Assembly: GCA_007922195.1 (NCBI GenBank) | Contig: ML681981.1 | Coordinates: 13,711,771-13,775,770, forward strand | Direction of reading: 5' to 3' | DNA from: Podocnemis expansa | Lineage: Eukaryota > Chordata > Testudines > Podocnemididae | Length of the DNA stretch: 64,000 bases | Shown here: one piece after another, positions 22,972 to 35,124 of the stretch | Position numbering within the stretch: the stretch's first letter is position 1 | How the letters are laid out: each line of letters opens with the position of its first letter | The notes under the pieces: model-generated | The model's input: the letters and a program-made list of their open reading frames with translations, nothing else | The model's database searches: none | What the model was told of the DNA's origin: nothing | Position numbers and translations under genes: made by a program

Positions 22972-23475
22972 TTAGCATTTGCACCAGCAAGTTGCCTGCA
23001 ACACTCTCCAAAAACTTCCTGGATCATCTGTACTCTGCTGTATTGCTCTCTCCCAGCAGTTGTATGGGTGGTTGAAGTTCCCCATAACAACCAGGTCCTG
23101 TGATCTGGAAACTTTCACTAGTTGTTGGAAGAAAACCTTGTTTCCCTCATTCTCCTGATCAGGTGGTCTATAATAGACACTCATGATGACATTGCCCTTG
23201 TTCTCACCTCTAAACTTGATCCAGAGGTTTTCAACAGGCTTTTCTCCAGTTTCATATTGGAGCTCTGAGCAATCATATTGCTGTCTTACATACAGTGCAA
23301 CTCCTCTACCCTTTCTCCCTTCCCTGTCCTTCCTGAATAGTTTATACTCATCCATGACAGTGGTCCAGTTGTGTGAGTTACGCCAAGTCTTGGTTATTCC
23401 AATCACATCACAGTCCCTTGACTGTGCCAGGACTTCCAATTCCTTCTGCTTGTTTCCTAGGCTTCTTGTGTTCAT
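22972..23475 (-). pseudogene. CR1 ORF2 endonuclease domain, catalytic residues lost
   Basis: The 167-codon frame begins MNTRSLGNKQKELEVLAQ and contains DCDVIGITKTWRNSHNW, GRGVALYVRQQYDC, MSVYYRPPDQENEGN and DLVVMGNFNHPYNCWERA. This is the apurinic-type (exonuclease-endonuclease-phosphatase fold) endonuclease that nicks the target for CR1 insertion. In active members the motifs are GITETW and GDFNHP; here they are GITKTW and GNFNHP, so the catalytic glutamate and aspartate are replaced. The domain reads open only by chance survival. It precedes the polymerase region in the same copy. Confidence 0.9.
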
Positions 23476-23897
23476 GTACAGGCACTTTAAGATAACTAGC
23501 CAATTGCCCTACTTTCTCAGTATGAAATCACAAGGCTCTCTCTGTTGCACCCACCTCCTTGCACGTTTTCCTGGTGTCTCACTTCCCTCCAGAATGAGGT
23601 TCTTGTCCCCGAGTGAACCTAGTTTAAAGCCCTCCTCACTAAGTTAGCCAGCCTGCATTCAAAGATGCTTTTCCGTACTCCTTCTCTTTGTTAGGTGGAT
23701 CTCATCTTTTCCTAGCAATTCTTCCTGGAAGAACATCCTATGGCCAAAGAATCCAAAGTCCTCTCTCTGGAACCTCCTTTATAACCACACATTTACTTCT
23801 GCAATTTGACGGTCCCTACTTGGGCCTTTTCCTTCAACGGGAAGGATGGATGAGAATGCCCCTTAGGCCTCAAACTGCTTTATCCTTCTTTGTTGAG

Positions 23898-24422
23898 TCA
23901 TGTAGTCATAAGTGATCTACTCAAGGTTGTTCTTAGCAGTATCATAGTGCCCATGTGGAGATGAAAGAAGAGGTCTGAGTGCTTGATAAAAGTCTCTCTT
24001 AGATTCTCAGCACACTTCTTAAGTTTCTCGGTCCAGACAGCAGATGGATGACTGTCCCCTTTAGGAGGAACTCTCCAACCACGACCCTCTCTCTTCCTTT
24101 TGGGAGTGGTCATCGTGGAACCCCCATTCCTAGGACAATGCATCCCATGCCTTCTGACTGATGTGGTTTCCTCCTGATCCTTTCCCTCATATGAATCTTT
24201 CAAACTAAACTCCTCTGTAATACCTGTACAGAGAACCTGAAAACCATTACTCTCCTGTATATTCACTGGGAATATATGGGTTCTCCTCTTTCTTCTTCTA
24301 AAGGTCACATGCTGCCGATTTTCTTTTCCACTCTTCAGGTTTCCCCTGCACAGCCCTCTTTGATTCTTCCTCATGCAGTGTGTGCTGTAACAAATCATGA
24401 TTCCTATCCAGAAAATCTTCAT
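23898..24422 (-). pseudogene. CR1 ORF1 remnant
   Basis: The 174-codon frame is basic in its middle (KSGKENRQHVTFRRRKRRTH) and later reads CPRNGGSTMTTPKRKREGRG, then KHSDLFFHLHMGTMILLRTT. The last part corresponds to the esterase-like block of CR1 ORF1, where the motif is normally HVGTNDT; here it reads HMGTMIL. It lies directly upstream of the endonuclease in LINE orientation, as expected. A different frame continues toward 23500. Confidence 0.65.
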
Positions 24423-24764
24423 TTTCTCTGATGCAACACAGGATTGATAGTTGGGGCTATAGTCCTTTTACCTTTTCTTCCAGTAGGGAGACCAGCTTGG
24501 ACTTCATACCGATGCAGTCACTTTCTATCCTCTGCAAGAAAGAAAACGTGACATATTTGGTGCAGGTCATAACAGTTGATCACTCACTTTCCATATTATT
24601 TTTTCTCATTACAACAGGTAATTTGACCTCACCTACCTTCATATGCTCTTCCCCAGTGTTTGAATATAAACAATGCCTTTGATTTGCTGTAACAGTTTGA
24701 CCTGATCCTATGACTTACACTACCCTGCATTTGTTTTCCTTCCATTCTGCAAGTTCCCCATCTT

Positions 24765-24898
24765 CAAAGTGTCTGACGAAGTGGGATTTTCTCCCATGAA
24801 AGCTCATGTGATAAATAAATTTGTTAGTCTTTAGAAGTGCCACAGGACTTGCTTGTTTTGCTGAAGTAGGCTAACACAGCTACCCCTTTGGAGCTTTC
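24765..24898 (-). repeat. Dispersed repeat A, copy 2 (inverted)
   Basis: Contains 'ctgacgaagtgggattttct', 'cccatgaaagctcatgtgat', 'aaatttgttagtctttagaa', 'gtgccacaggacttgcttgt' and 'taacacagctacccctttgg'. Six copies occur in this window in both orientations. I recognise it as a very common turtle repeat but cannot name the class. Confidence 0.8.
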
Positions 24899-26262
24899 GA
24901 TATTATCTTTCCTCCAAGAGTCTCTTGTTCTGATGAGTCAAAGATAAGCAGATTAACCATAAAACCATGCCTTCACTCCACCACTGACATTCAACAGATT
25001 AACTTCAGGCACAAATTCTATCACTCTCTCTTCAAAACCTAAAAAAGGCTTAAGCTTCATTTAAACTTAAGCTCCAGAGGGCAGGTGTCCCATGTGTTTG
25101 TACTCAGCATAACTGAGCCATGATCCTGATTAGGGCATCTGTATGATAACCCAATGTGACACTGGTAGATCGTGTGTCATCTGATGCCAAGATCTCTCTC
25201 TCGATCTTAAAGAACACTGATGAATGCATATCTGGAAACCAGTTTGACTCTCCTCTCCAACAAAAGAAGGTCATCCACACCAGACACACAATTGAGAAAC
25301 ATCAGTGGACAGCAGACTTTGTTGATTGCTCCTATTCCATCCCTAAGGAAGAGATTTGAAGAAACACTCATCCCATCACCTTGAACTCTGGGCAGGAAAG
25401 GAAAAATCTTTGTCAAGAAGACTGTTAACTATATGCTGCTTCGGGGAGAGGGCAAGTCTTCTAAGCATAAGGAAGGGGTCTCTGGCTGTTTAGCTTAGGT
25501 TAGCCCTAAACGATGAATAGAGCTTGCACATTACAGCAGCTTCTATTACTTTTAGAAATTTAAGACTAATTTGTTTGTATGTTTACCTCCTTTAATCATA
25601 CAAATAACTCATGAATTTCTCTTTTGCAAGTTAATAAATCTTTAGTTACTTTATTTTAGAATTGACGACAAATATTGTCTTTGGTGTAAGATCTGAGGTA
25701 GACTTGATTTGAGGTAAATGACTGATCCTTTGGGACTGGGAGTGATTTTTAGTATCAGGTATCATCTATCACAGAAGCCAGATAGTCACCTTGGATATTC
25801 TGAGCTATCTGTGACCAAGTTAAGGCTGTTCTAGTGCTTGAGGTGTTCACATGTGATACTTGATTGGTGAGATCTAAGTATAGAACACAAAATCAATTTG
25901 GGGTTTGTACCTTGATTCTTAGCAGTTTGCCCACAGGTTGGCACTTATGGTAGTGAGCCACTCCAGACATCTTGACAATAACACTAACGCAAAAAAAAAA
26001 GTATTATTAATGATAAACGAGAGACTGCTACACAACTTACAACAGAGGCCAACGACACAAGACCTCTGTGCCTGCAGATATTTGTTCGTTCATCACACAA
26101 GTGCCTGTAATGTCCACTCCATCCTTCTTGTCCTACCCTGCTCCAGTCTCACAGTTATGTCAATCTCACAAGCGCACAGAGTCAGTGAAAAATCTTGAAA
26201 AAATTTCCATTCCATTGCACTTCTAAAACAACTGACTTACTAAAAAGCAATATGCATCCTAT
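24899..26262. other. Unannotated stretch
   Basis: No supported gene. The segment about 25400-25960 has the look of an interspersed repeat but I cannot assign it. Confidence 0.4.
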
Positions 26263-26265
26263 GTT

Positions 26266-26485
26266 GTTGTAGCCATATCAGTGTTAGGATATTAAGAAAG
26301 ACAAGGTAGATGAAGTAATATCTTTTATTAGACAAACTTCCGCTGGTGAGAAAGATAAGCTGTCAAGTTTATACTGAGTTCTTCTTCAGGTCAGGTGAAA
26401 TCTGTCTCTCTCAATAAAAGAAATTGGTCCAACAGAAGATATCACTTCATCTACTTTGTCTCTCTAAATAATATTTCAGGGTACA
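26266..26485. repeat. Palindromic MITE-like repeat
   Basis: The left arm, about 26285-26342, contains 'gacaaggtagatgaagtaat' and atcttttattagacaaact. The right arm, about 26425-26480, contains 'ttggtccaacagaagatatc' and 'acttcatctactttgtctct'. They are inverted repeats with around four in five matching. I recognise the sequence as a repeat common to turtles and other amniotes. Confidence 0.75.
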
Positions 26486-26845
26486 TCACAGAACTGTGTG
26501 TGAGACTTACATCCCTTCAGCACAAGTTAAATCTCACAGCCTATATCATAGACATAACCTGTCACTTTTCTGGAAAGTTTGCATTAATATTATAAAGTGA
26601 ATATTCTGTGAGTTAAACTTCCTGATTCAGGTATTTTCTGTTGGGGTCCCACCCAGAGTTAGGCACATTATTTTTAAGGACCAACAGTTTATTTGTTTAA
26701 AAAAAAAAAAGGCAGTTTCAGTCTATCCAAAACTGTTCACAAATTTGACACAAGTTCATTGAATAGTTTTATCCAAAAAAATCTTTTAAGGTCAGATTTA
26801 CAATATAGGTGGAGGAAGAGGCAGCAGTTACAGCCCCTGATAACT
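26486..26845. other. Unannotated stretch
   Basis: Nothing supported; a run of A at 26699-26711. Confidence 0.4.
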
Positions 26846-26849
26846 TTTA

Positions 26850-26980
26850 TTTCAATGGTTAGACCACCTACCAGGGATGTAGGTGCCCAGGGTTCAGTCC
26901 CACCCTGCCCGATTTGAACTTGGGCCTCTAACCTTCCAGGTGAGTGCCCTGCCCTACCCACTGGGCTGCAGCACATCCAT
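26850..26980. repeat. Palindromic tRNA-like repeat, copy 1
   Basis: The left half has 'tggttagaccacctacc' followed by 'gcccagggttcagtcccac', like box A and box B of a tRNA promoter. The right half, reverse-complemented, has 'gggcactcacctggaaggtt' and aggcccaagttca, a second version of the same half. The result is two tRNA-like halves facing each other. Similar units lie at 45045-45165 and 58080-58225. Confidence 0.6.
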
Positions 26981-28095
26981 TTTTCTCAATCTCTCAACTT
27001 TGTATGAATAATTAAATTTATAAAAGACGGACACAATTGATATACCACAACACCATACACTTTGGTCCCATTTTGTGAAACAGTCAGGTGAAATGACATT
27101 TTTGTTCAATCACAAAATGGATTTTCTTTGATTCAATTAAATTACTTTGATTTTTTTCTCAGAATCACCGGGAACAAATAAATAAACAAACAAACTTTTC
27201 ATGCATCTCTAGTTCCATTTTTTAGTCTCCAGAACAGGAATTTCAGGGTTTCTCTTGAACAACAGCCATACTAAAACTTGCTGGAGTTAGTCTCTATAGA
27301 AGAAAGAAAATAAGAGTAGTTATTTATCAGAACTGAAATTTCTTCCTAGTTGCATAAACTGAAGCTATCTTGGATTACTGTACAGGAAACTACCAACAGC
27401 AATGTCCACAAATGGAGCAATGCTCAGAACGTCTGGTCCATTTGAAATACTGTTCACTTCTTTCTTGTCCAAACAAGGTCTGCCACAAGCCAGTAGGTTT
27501 GGACCAAAATAGACAAACTTTTAAAATCCACAATTCACTAGAGCCCTACTTCCTTTATCCTCATAAAAGTGACTCACTTATACAGATTTTCCAGTCTAAT
27601 GAGGGCATAGTATGATCAGAAAAATGATGCCTTACAAAGAATCACGCTACTGTACTTAATGCAAATACAGATTATATCTGTTGAGCAACTCAAAAAGGTG
27701 GGCAGAACAAAGCCCATTCTCTCTCCTTTCCTGGTATCTTCGTCACTAGGCAGCATCTCCACTGAGAGCCAATTCTGTATGTGCCAAGCCTCCAGCACGC
27801 CAAGGATTCCCCACAGAGCTGTTGCCTCAGTTTCCTCAAGCACCAGGCAATAAGTCAGTGAGAAATCCCATCCATATGCATGGAGGCATTGATATATAAA
27901 TTAAAAATGGGGCTTTTCTGCAGCCTCCTTAGTATCCTGGTTCCCTCTACTTCCAGAACATATACTGCACAACCCAACACGTCCCCCCTAACCTTCACAA
28001 AGTTCACAAAGGAAGAAGCAGGCCTAACACTCAGCTCAGACAATACATCCTTTCTTGCTATGGTTCATCAGACTGGAGTGAACGGAAGATATACT
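26981..28095. other. Unannotated stretch
   Basis: No supported feature. Opposed short frames around 27616-28043 look accidental. Confidence 0.4.
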
Positions 28096-28097
28096 CA

Positions 28098-28205
28098 GGT
28101 TCCAAAGGAGCAACTGTGTTAGTCTAGTAAAGCAACAAAAGCAAGGATGAAAGGCCATGCGATAAATAAATCTGTTAGTCTTTAAGTGCCACAAGATTCC
28201 TTGCT
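28098..28205. repeat. Dispersed repeat A, copy 3, internally inverted
   Basis: 28098-28150 is the start of the repeat in forward orientation ('ggttccaaaggagcaactgt', 'gttagtctagtaaagcaaca'). From about 28151 it switches to the opposite orientation ('gataaataaatctgttagtc', 'tttaagtgccacaagattcc'). The copy is therefore a fold-back joint of two pieces. Confidence 0.7.
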
Positions 28206-28717
28206 TTTTTTGAAGATATACTGTGTATGTTTCACCAGCACACAATGCTCCATTTCCAGGAACCAAAGGAGATTCATCACAGCTCAGCCAGGTCTCCCCA
28301 GCAAGTCCTCTGACATCTCTAGATATTGCCCCTGTGCTCCAGCACTCACAGTCCCAACTTCCCATGGCTTTTCTAGTCTCCTGTTTCATTTCACCTATTT
28401 GTTAATGTTTATAATGGAATGGAATTGGGGGCTCTCTCTGAGTGAGAGTGAAATTGACTGATATGCATCAACAATGACATCCGTGAAGACAGTTATTCAC
28501 ACCCATAGGTATGCACTTGTTAAAAACCTCGAGAAATTCCAACATAGAAGTTTAATTTACAGTGAAATAGCTGTAATGACAGTTAACTCATTCCCTTTTA
28601 GGGAATCCCAGTGCAATGCCTCAGATCCAACTGATAGACTTTTTATGGGCTATATATGTACAAGTAGCATACTATAGATTTTGCGACTACACATAGGTCT
28701 GTAGATAATTTATTTTA
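28206..28717. other. Unannotated stretch
   Basis: No supported feature. Confidence 0.4.
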
Positions 28718-28950
28718 GGGCTTGTCTACACATGGAATAGTTCTGGAATAACTATAATTTGAAAATGGATTAAGCTAAACAGGAACAAGCTGCTCTTATT
28801 CCCAGAAAATCCCACTTCAAAGCATCTGACAAAAGCTCATGCAATAAATAAATTTGTTAGTCTCTAAAAGTGCCACAGGACTCCTTGCTTGTTTTACAGA
28901 ACTGAACTTACACAGCTGCCCCTTTGGAACTTTTCAGCTGTAGACAATCC
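28718..28950. mobile_element. Harbinger-type MITE with TTA TSD, carrying dispersed repeat A copy 4
   Basis: The left end gggcttgtctacacatg and the right end ctgtagacaatcc are inverted repeats. Both sides are flanked by tta (28715-28717 and 28951-28953), the preferred 3-base TSD of PIF/Harbinger. Repeat A (about 28806-28940, inverted) occupies the interior. Confidence 0.65.
28806..28940 (-). repeat. Dispersed repeat A, copy 4 (inverted)
   Basis: Contains 'aaaagctcatgcaataaata', 'aatttgttagtctctaaaag', 'tgccacaggactccttgctt' and 'cagctgcccctttggaac'. It lies within the TIR element above. Confidence 0.8.
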
Positions 28951-28953
28951 TTA

Positions 28954-31714
28954 TGCTAGCTAATGTTTGAGTTCAGATTACATATTGGAGTTGAAAAAGA
29001 GCTGTGAAAATTTGATTCTGATGATCTCTGGGTGCTAAAGCATGTAAAGTAAGGGTAATGTGATATAAATCTTAGTTTAAGTTCATGATTTCCTGAATTT
29101 TTAGCAATCATGCTGATAAGGAAAGCAGTTAAGCAACCACAGACATAAGTTAGAAATTTTGATGTGGTATGCTTCAATCAGTTACCAAAGAGCTATTTCA
29201 TCTAAGAATAATTTAGCAGCATTGCTTTGCATAACTTAGCCAAGTAAAAAAAAAAAATTTTAGACCAGTATGTGGCTGCTGCTTTTTTTTTTTTTTTTTT
29301 TTTACTGCCCAAGCACAAAAGGATAGTAAAAGGGTAAAATTTCCATCACAGAAATAAGGATAAATTGATACATTTATCTTGAGCAAGTCTCTTTATGGAG
29401 ATGCTAGTGGTTCACTTAGTTACAAATGTGGGGGAAAGAGCATCAAGCTGCTTCACACACCTAGCTCCTGGTCTGCAATCACTTCACCTGTGCTTCACTT
29501 GTCTTCTTTACTTAGTTTCCTAACAGAATGTTTGTTTTAAAAATAGGTGTTTCTATATGAAATAGACAGGTAACTCAAAATCTGGCAGGGACCAGAACTG
29601 CTTGAAAGTTTTCTGCACTAAGCTCTTACTTGATCACTGCTAATCCTTAGAATTTTTATGCCTAATGAGGTCAACATCTGGAAGTGATTCTTTATCTAGA
29701 ATTTTAAAAAGCATCTATCAAAACATTCTTTTAATATTTAAAAGACAACATAATCAAAGCCTAAAAAGCAACCCATACAATAATAGCCAATACAAAAACT
29801 TGCACTCTGCAAACCTTGCCAATTCATATCCCTTCACAAAATCCCCGGTATACAGCTAGGCCTTGCAGCATGCCCAAAAGATCAACAGGTCCAAGCTCCA
29901 TCAGAGTAAGAAGAAAAGACAAGAAGAGTTATTTGAGCAAGTCATTCCTTACAAAAATGTCCAGGAACATGGCCTCTCAAGAAAGCCTGACACCAATCCC
30001 CACCCCCAAACATTTGGGCCTTATATGGTAGGTTAAGAACAACAAACTATCTGAAAGTGAAGCTGAAACCAACCTAGACCACAGAAGGCAAGTGTGATAT
30101 GCCCGTTGCATGAAGTACCGCAGCCAGATTCTAAACTAACAACCTTCCAAATGGTCTTAAGTGATAGTCTCAGGTAAAGTACATTACAGTAGCCTAATAT
30201 CTAACTGAGAGAGCCAAGGTTAATAAGTAGCACTTGAAAGGAGTGGTCACACACTTTCCTAGTTACAGATAACCCTCCCCATCTCCATTTGCCTTTGTTG
30301 CCACCTGGACATCAAAGACTGGCTGAGATTCTAGCATAACTTTCAGCCTGAGAAAGTGAGCATCGAAAGCAGATGTGAGCACAGGGCCAGAGTGCCCTGT
30401 GTCACTATAGGATTGCCCCAGTTGCCCCACTTATTCAGGGCATATGGTCTAAACTGGATTTAAGGCAGTCTGGTGCTGCCAGAATAGTGCCAAGCAGTTG
30501 TAGGGCTGGAGAGTCACCCTTAAATGGGATGTTCATTCTGTGACCAGTTCTGTTTTTGCCCTCAGTTGAGATGACTAGCAAGTGTGCTAGTTTTGGTTTT
30601 TTGTTGATTTTGAATTGAACACCAGTCCAGCAGGAAATGAACTCTGCTCAGGGCATATCCATCTATCAAAAACTGTTACATAATAACTACTTATGGCTGC
30701 TCATAGGTTGAGTACTTGAAGTCAATCTTGTGATTTCAAAGTAAGAGGCTTTGTATCCTGTTACCAAATCTCAGAACCATCCAGTCTGACAATTACTGAT
30801 TTTTTTTCACTTATAGTAAAACATATATGAAGCTAGAAACCCAATTCATGTTTTATGAAGTGACACATTTCTAGGAGGGAGGAATTATTGCCACTGGAAC
30901 TACTTGCCATTTATCACCAGTACCTTTAATTTTAATGACAATTACATGAAATGTTTTTGTGATTCGCTAATTAGACTTCAAAATGTATAGCTAATTCACA
31001 TTCCTTACCTTTTTTCAGTGAATCTGCTTTACTGTACAGATAATAAAATAGATGAAATAAAATAAATTACTGTGGGATTAGCACTGTGTTTAAACTAGAC
31101 TCATTTTTATTGTATCTTTTAGTGACCACAAGGACATTTGTCACCCAACTCTACAGAAACAGCAAAACAAGTCTGGGGATTTTTGGATCGATGATATGAC
31201 TAGCATTAAGTCTTTTAAAGAAGATACTTCAGAGACAATTTAATAAGGTAACTGAAGCATAAGACAGGGGTTTTGCAATCAGTCATTCTTGTAGCAGAGT
31301 TGTGTTCTGTAAAGCTGCCTTTAAAAAGCCATTAATTTGTTGTAGTTTCCGAATGAAATGATGTAATTTGGACAGTCTAGTCCAACAAGAGATAACAAGC
31401 TTCAGCTCTGGCAAGAGCAAAAGATACACGCTAACACTATGAGATACACGAGAAAACATCAGTCACCTTATTGCTGATTTAAACTGGTTACAAATGCTTG
31501 CATAAGCCTGGCATATGGCCAAACCTGTAGATGGACAAAAAATATGCCAGCTATGAGGGATCAGTAAATACACCTACAAAGTGTTATCAAATGAAAGGAT
31601 CATTGTTCTTTCATCAGCGATGCTTAATATAAAGAACTTTGAGTCACCGCTAAAAAATTGTTGCTTCACTAAAATTGTAAAGCTTTAATAGAAATATGCC
31701 AATAGCTTCACCAA
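28954..31714. other. Unannotated stretch
   Basis: No gene or transposon recognised. A 20-base-plus T run lies at 29284-29303. Confidence 0.45.
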
Positions 31715-32913
31715 CTAAGAATAGTCATACAGGGGTCAGATCAATGAGCCATCAAACCCAGTATCTGGTCCACTAACAAAGGCCAATGCCAGGTGATTCA
31801 GAGGGAATGAATAGAACAGTAATCATCAAATGATTCATGACAGCAGCCATTCCCAGCCTCTGGTAAACAGCAATCCCTGCCAATCCTTGCTGATAACTAT
31901 GGATGGAGCTAGCCCCTAGTAACTTTAGTCTTTTTGAATGGCATTAGTCTTGGTTTCACACCATCCTCTGGTAAGACGTTCCATGTAGCACTGTGCCTTG
32001 TGTGGTGAAACACTTTGTGTGTTTTAAACCTGCCAACTATTAATTGCATTTGGTGAGCCCTAGTTTTTGTCTCATGAGGCATAAATAAAACCTCCTTATT
32101 TACTTTCTCCAAACCAGTCATGATTTTATAAGACCTCCATCATAGCCGCCTTAACTGTCTCTTTTTCAAGCTGGAAAGTCCCAGTCTTATTAATCTCTCC
32201 TCTAGGGGCATTGCTGGCACCTAGCATAACGGGCATGTGCTGTGAGTCCCAGCACCAGTGCCCCAAATGGCTGGCACGCCCCCTGCCTCTCCGGGCCCCA
32301 TCCCCAGCCAGGTATCTGGGGTCTGGCCAGACGTGGCAGTGCATGCCTCTCCCAGCCTGGATCACCCATCCCCACCCCTGGCTGGGGATTAGGGGCTGGG
32401 CTGGCAGTGGCAGGAGCCCAGGGCCCCAACTTCGGATCAGGGCCAGAAGATGGGGTTGGGCCCTGAGCCCGGGCCCTGGGTCTTTTCCCAGTGCAACGAC
32501 GCTCCTGCTATCCTCATCTGGAAGCTTTTCCTTGCCCAAAATTATTTTTGTTGACCTTTTCTGAACTGAAATGGGGCAACCAGCTCTCCTTGCAGTATTC
32601 AAGAGGTGGTTGTACCATGGACTTAGAAAAATGCACTATGATATTTTCTGTCTTATTATCTGTCCCTTTCCTAGTGATTCACAACATTGTTAGCTTTTTT
32701 GACTGCTGCTGCACATTGAACTTTTTCTGAGAACTATCCACAATGTCTCCAAGATCTCTTTCTTGAGGGGTAACATCTCATTTAGATCTCATCATTTTTT
32801 TAATGTATAGCTGGGATTATGCTTTCTAATGTGCATTACTCTACATTTATTGACACTGAATTTCATCTGCCATTTTGTTGCCAACTCACCCAGTTTTGTG
32901 AGATCCCTGTACA
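31715..32913 (-). mobile_element. CR1 LINE 3' region, interrupted by an inserted element
   Basis: Plus-strand strings 'gaccacctgg'-like CR1 tail are replaced here by the alternative 3' type: 'atacaggggtcagatcaatg', 'agtatctggtccactaacaa' and 'aatgccaggtgattcagagg'. From 31915 the ORF2-distal complement follows, and from about 32510 to 32910 'ttttctgaactgaaatgggg' and 'catttattgacactgaattt' continue it. The copy is read on the minus strand and has no intact frame. A G+C-rich insertion breaks it at 32204, and a small MITE bounds it at 32914. Confidence 0.8.
32204..32506. mobile_element. G+C-rich inverted-repeat insertion in CR1
   Basis: The left end aggggcattgctggcac resembles the reverse complement of the right end, aggagcgtcgttgcac. 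CR1 sequence resumes after it ('catctggaagcttttccttg'). Flanks ctctcctct and ctatcctca may be a mutated 8-base TSD. Frames on both strands are low-complexity. Confidence 0.5.
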
Positions 32914-33030
32914 GCACTATCCACACTGGCACTTCTCTTGGTGTAACACACGTTGCTCAGGATACATGGTTTCTTCAAACACCTGAGAGACCTAAGTAAT
33001 ACCAAGAAAAGTACTAGTGTAGACATAGCA
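32914..33030. mobile_element. Small Harbinger-type MITE
   Basis: Left end 'gcactatccacactggcac'; right end reverse complement 'tgctatgtctacactagtac'. It is joined to the end of the CR1 fragment. Confidence 0.55.
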
Positions 33031-35124
33031 TTAGAATAAATAGATTGAAGATAGCAAGGGGGTGTGTGTCAAATTTTAGGATAATGGGGGCTCTCCCAGA
33101 TACCCAGGATAGACAGACATAAGGAGGGATGACTTAGCATCATTAGAAAGGAACAATAATACAGATCAAAAACTGATCACCATACTTCATCTGAAGAAAT
33201 AGCTATTGTTAAGTCTTTTGACATATCATTACCTTGGAAACAGAAGGCTGGAAGGGCATTTCCAGAAAATAATGAGTAGATGATATTCATGTGGTCTCTT
33301 CTCTACATGAGACTTTTGATCAAAGACTCTGTGTAAAGTCTAATGAAACATAACTGACGGGTTTTAATGGATTCTCACAGAGACAGACATGGATGGCCAG
33401 GAGATGCATGCTGAACATGCGAAGTGATCCAGTGGGAAGGACTTAAAGTGGGTTCAGGACACAAAATTTTGGTTTTGTGGAAGCTACATTTTCCAAGAAA
33501 AAATCATTGTGGTGGAAAATGTTCAACCAGCAATCAAGCATGACCTTTGGTGTTAAGGCTACCAGAGGTAGTGGATATGTTACACTTTTTGTTTTGGGCT
33601 ATAAAGAAAGAAAAGCATTATCTTTTCTAAAATTAAAAAGCCATATTCTCATTCATCTCTTGTGGTAAACATGATGAAAGACAGAGAAAAGCATTACACT
33701 CGTTTACTTCCTCTGGCCTGTTAGAAACTCCTCCACAAGTACTGCACATGGTATGAGCTCCACAATGAAAGAGAAGTGGTGGGTCCTGAACAATGGCCGT
33801 ACTCCATAACTTCATGCCCCCTCCAGAGCAAATCCTGCAAGACTTCTGATGTAACAGAATGCTAATCTTTACAACATGTTACCTTACCTGCCCCTGACAC
33901 TGATGTCAATTCCCATTTAAAGTACATTAAGTGCTTGATTGATACACCCAAAAGTGGGGTTTCATACCTAACTTTTGGTCTGAATTTGAAAGTTGTTCCC
34001 CTCCCATTCATTGACCATAAGAAAACATCTTTGCTTCAAAATTCAGCACTGTAAGAGGCAGAAAATGCTCAGGCAATGAGGAATTCTCAACTTTTTTTCA
34101 ACATTCCACACTTTTGAAGAATATCTGGACTCTCCAGTCCCATCACACAAAAACAAAAGAAGGTGGACAGTGTGGGCATGAGCTAGCTTTTAGATGAGAT
34201 TTGGATCTACTTTTGTAAGAGCAGTTACCACTCATAGGTACCAAAAGGAATACCAGATGTATAAGGCTGAAGACAAATTTTAGAATTTTAGTTACAATCC
34301 AGTACAGAAATAACTACCTGAATAATACTGCATCAATATTCTGCCTATTTTTTTTACAACATTGGTTTTAAATTGTGTTTACTATAATTATCAGGTTCAG
34401 CTGATTTTAACCAACCATCTTGATATTATTTGCAAATTTCAGTAATATTCATTTGCTCTCTGTCATGGCCCCATGTTGTGGCCATGATGATCTTGCAGAT
34501 TGCTACTCACAGTCATAATCCTGCTGGACCACAACCAGAATGGGCTCCAAAGGGAATCTCATCAACAGTGCTACTTAACTGGACAGAGAAGTCAGTATTG
34601 AGGAACACAAGACATTTTCTCTTTCCAGAGGATTCAGAGAAAGTTGCACCACAGTCTTGAAGAAAAGGAGAATGGCCCTGGCAACTGAATGTACATCTCC
34701 CATCCATCACTGCAAAGCAGTGCATCAAACTAGGCTCAAGCAAGTTGAAGATTCTTTTAAAATAAACACTCCTAGTACAAAATAAAGCAGGATGATTACC
34801 ATGTGTCTAATGTGACACTGAAACAAACCAAAACTTGCTGCAATTCCAACATTTGAAATAGAACAGGCATGTCTTCAGCAACTTCAAGAATTTCAATGTT
34901 TGTGATTTTTTTTAAATACAAACTTTAGTGAACTACACCTTACACTACCCATGAGGTAGGCAAGCACCATTCAAATCAACTTTACCACACTGCCACTTCT
35001 TAAGATGTATATACACTATACACCACTACTGAAACTATTCATTTTGCTGTGCAGCCCAGGAAAACAATTAACTATCCACCACTGATAAAAATAATGGTAT
35101 AGAGAAATCTCATTTCATTGACTC
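33031..35124. other. Unannotated stretch
   Basis: No supported feature; frames are short and broken. Confidence 0.45.

Larger units (their letters stand above)
20708..24560 (-). mobile_element. CR1 LINE, near full length but decayed
   Basis: The 3' end of the LINE is at low coordinates: plus strand 'cacagaatcagatgactagg', then 'ctcatgaggtcatgtagtct', the typical CR1 3' tail complement. Moving up, minus-strand frames give the ORF2 C-terminus, the start of the reverse transcriptase, the endonuclease, and then ORF1 sequence. The order is right for one copy read on the minus strand. Frames are interrupted by stops and frameshifts, so it cannot move. The 5' limit near 24560 is estimated from where ORF1-like sequence ends. 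Confidence 0.9.

Noticed and set aside
28954..31714. Possible exons, from AG/GT dinucleotides around short open frames
   Set aside because: Frames are under 75 codons with no domain or consistent codon pattern.
32126..32602. A 158-codon minus-strand frame
   Set aside because: It crosses the CR1 fragment and the inserted G+C-rich element and has no continuous homology.
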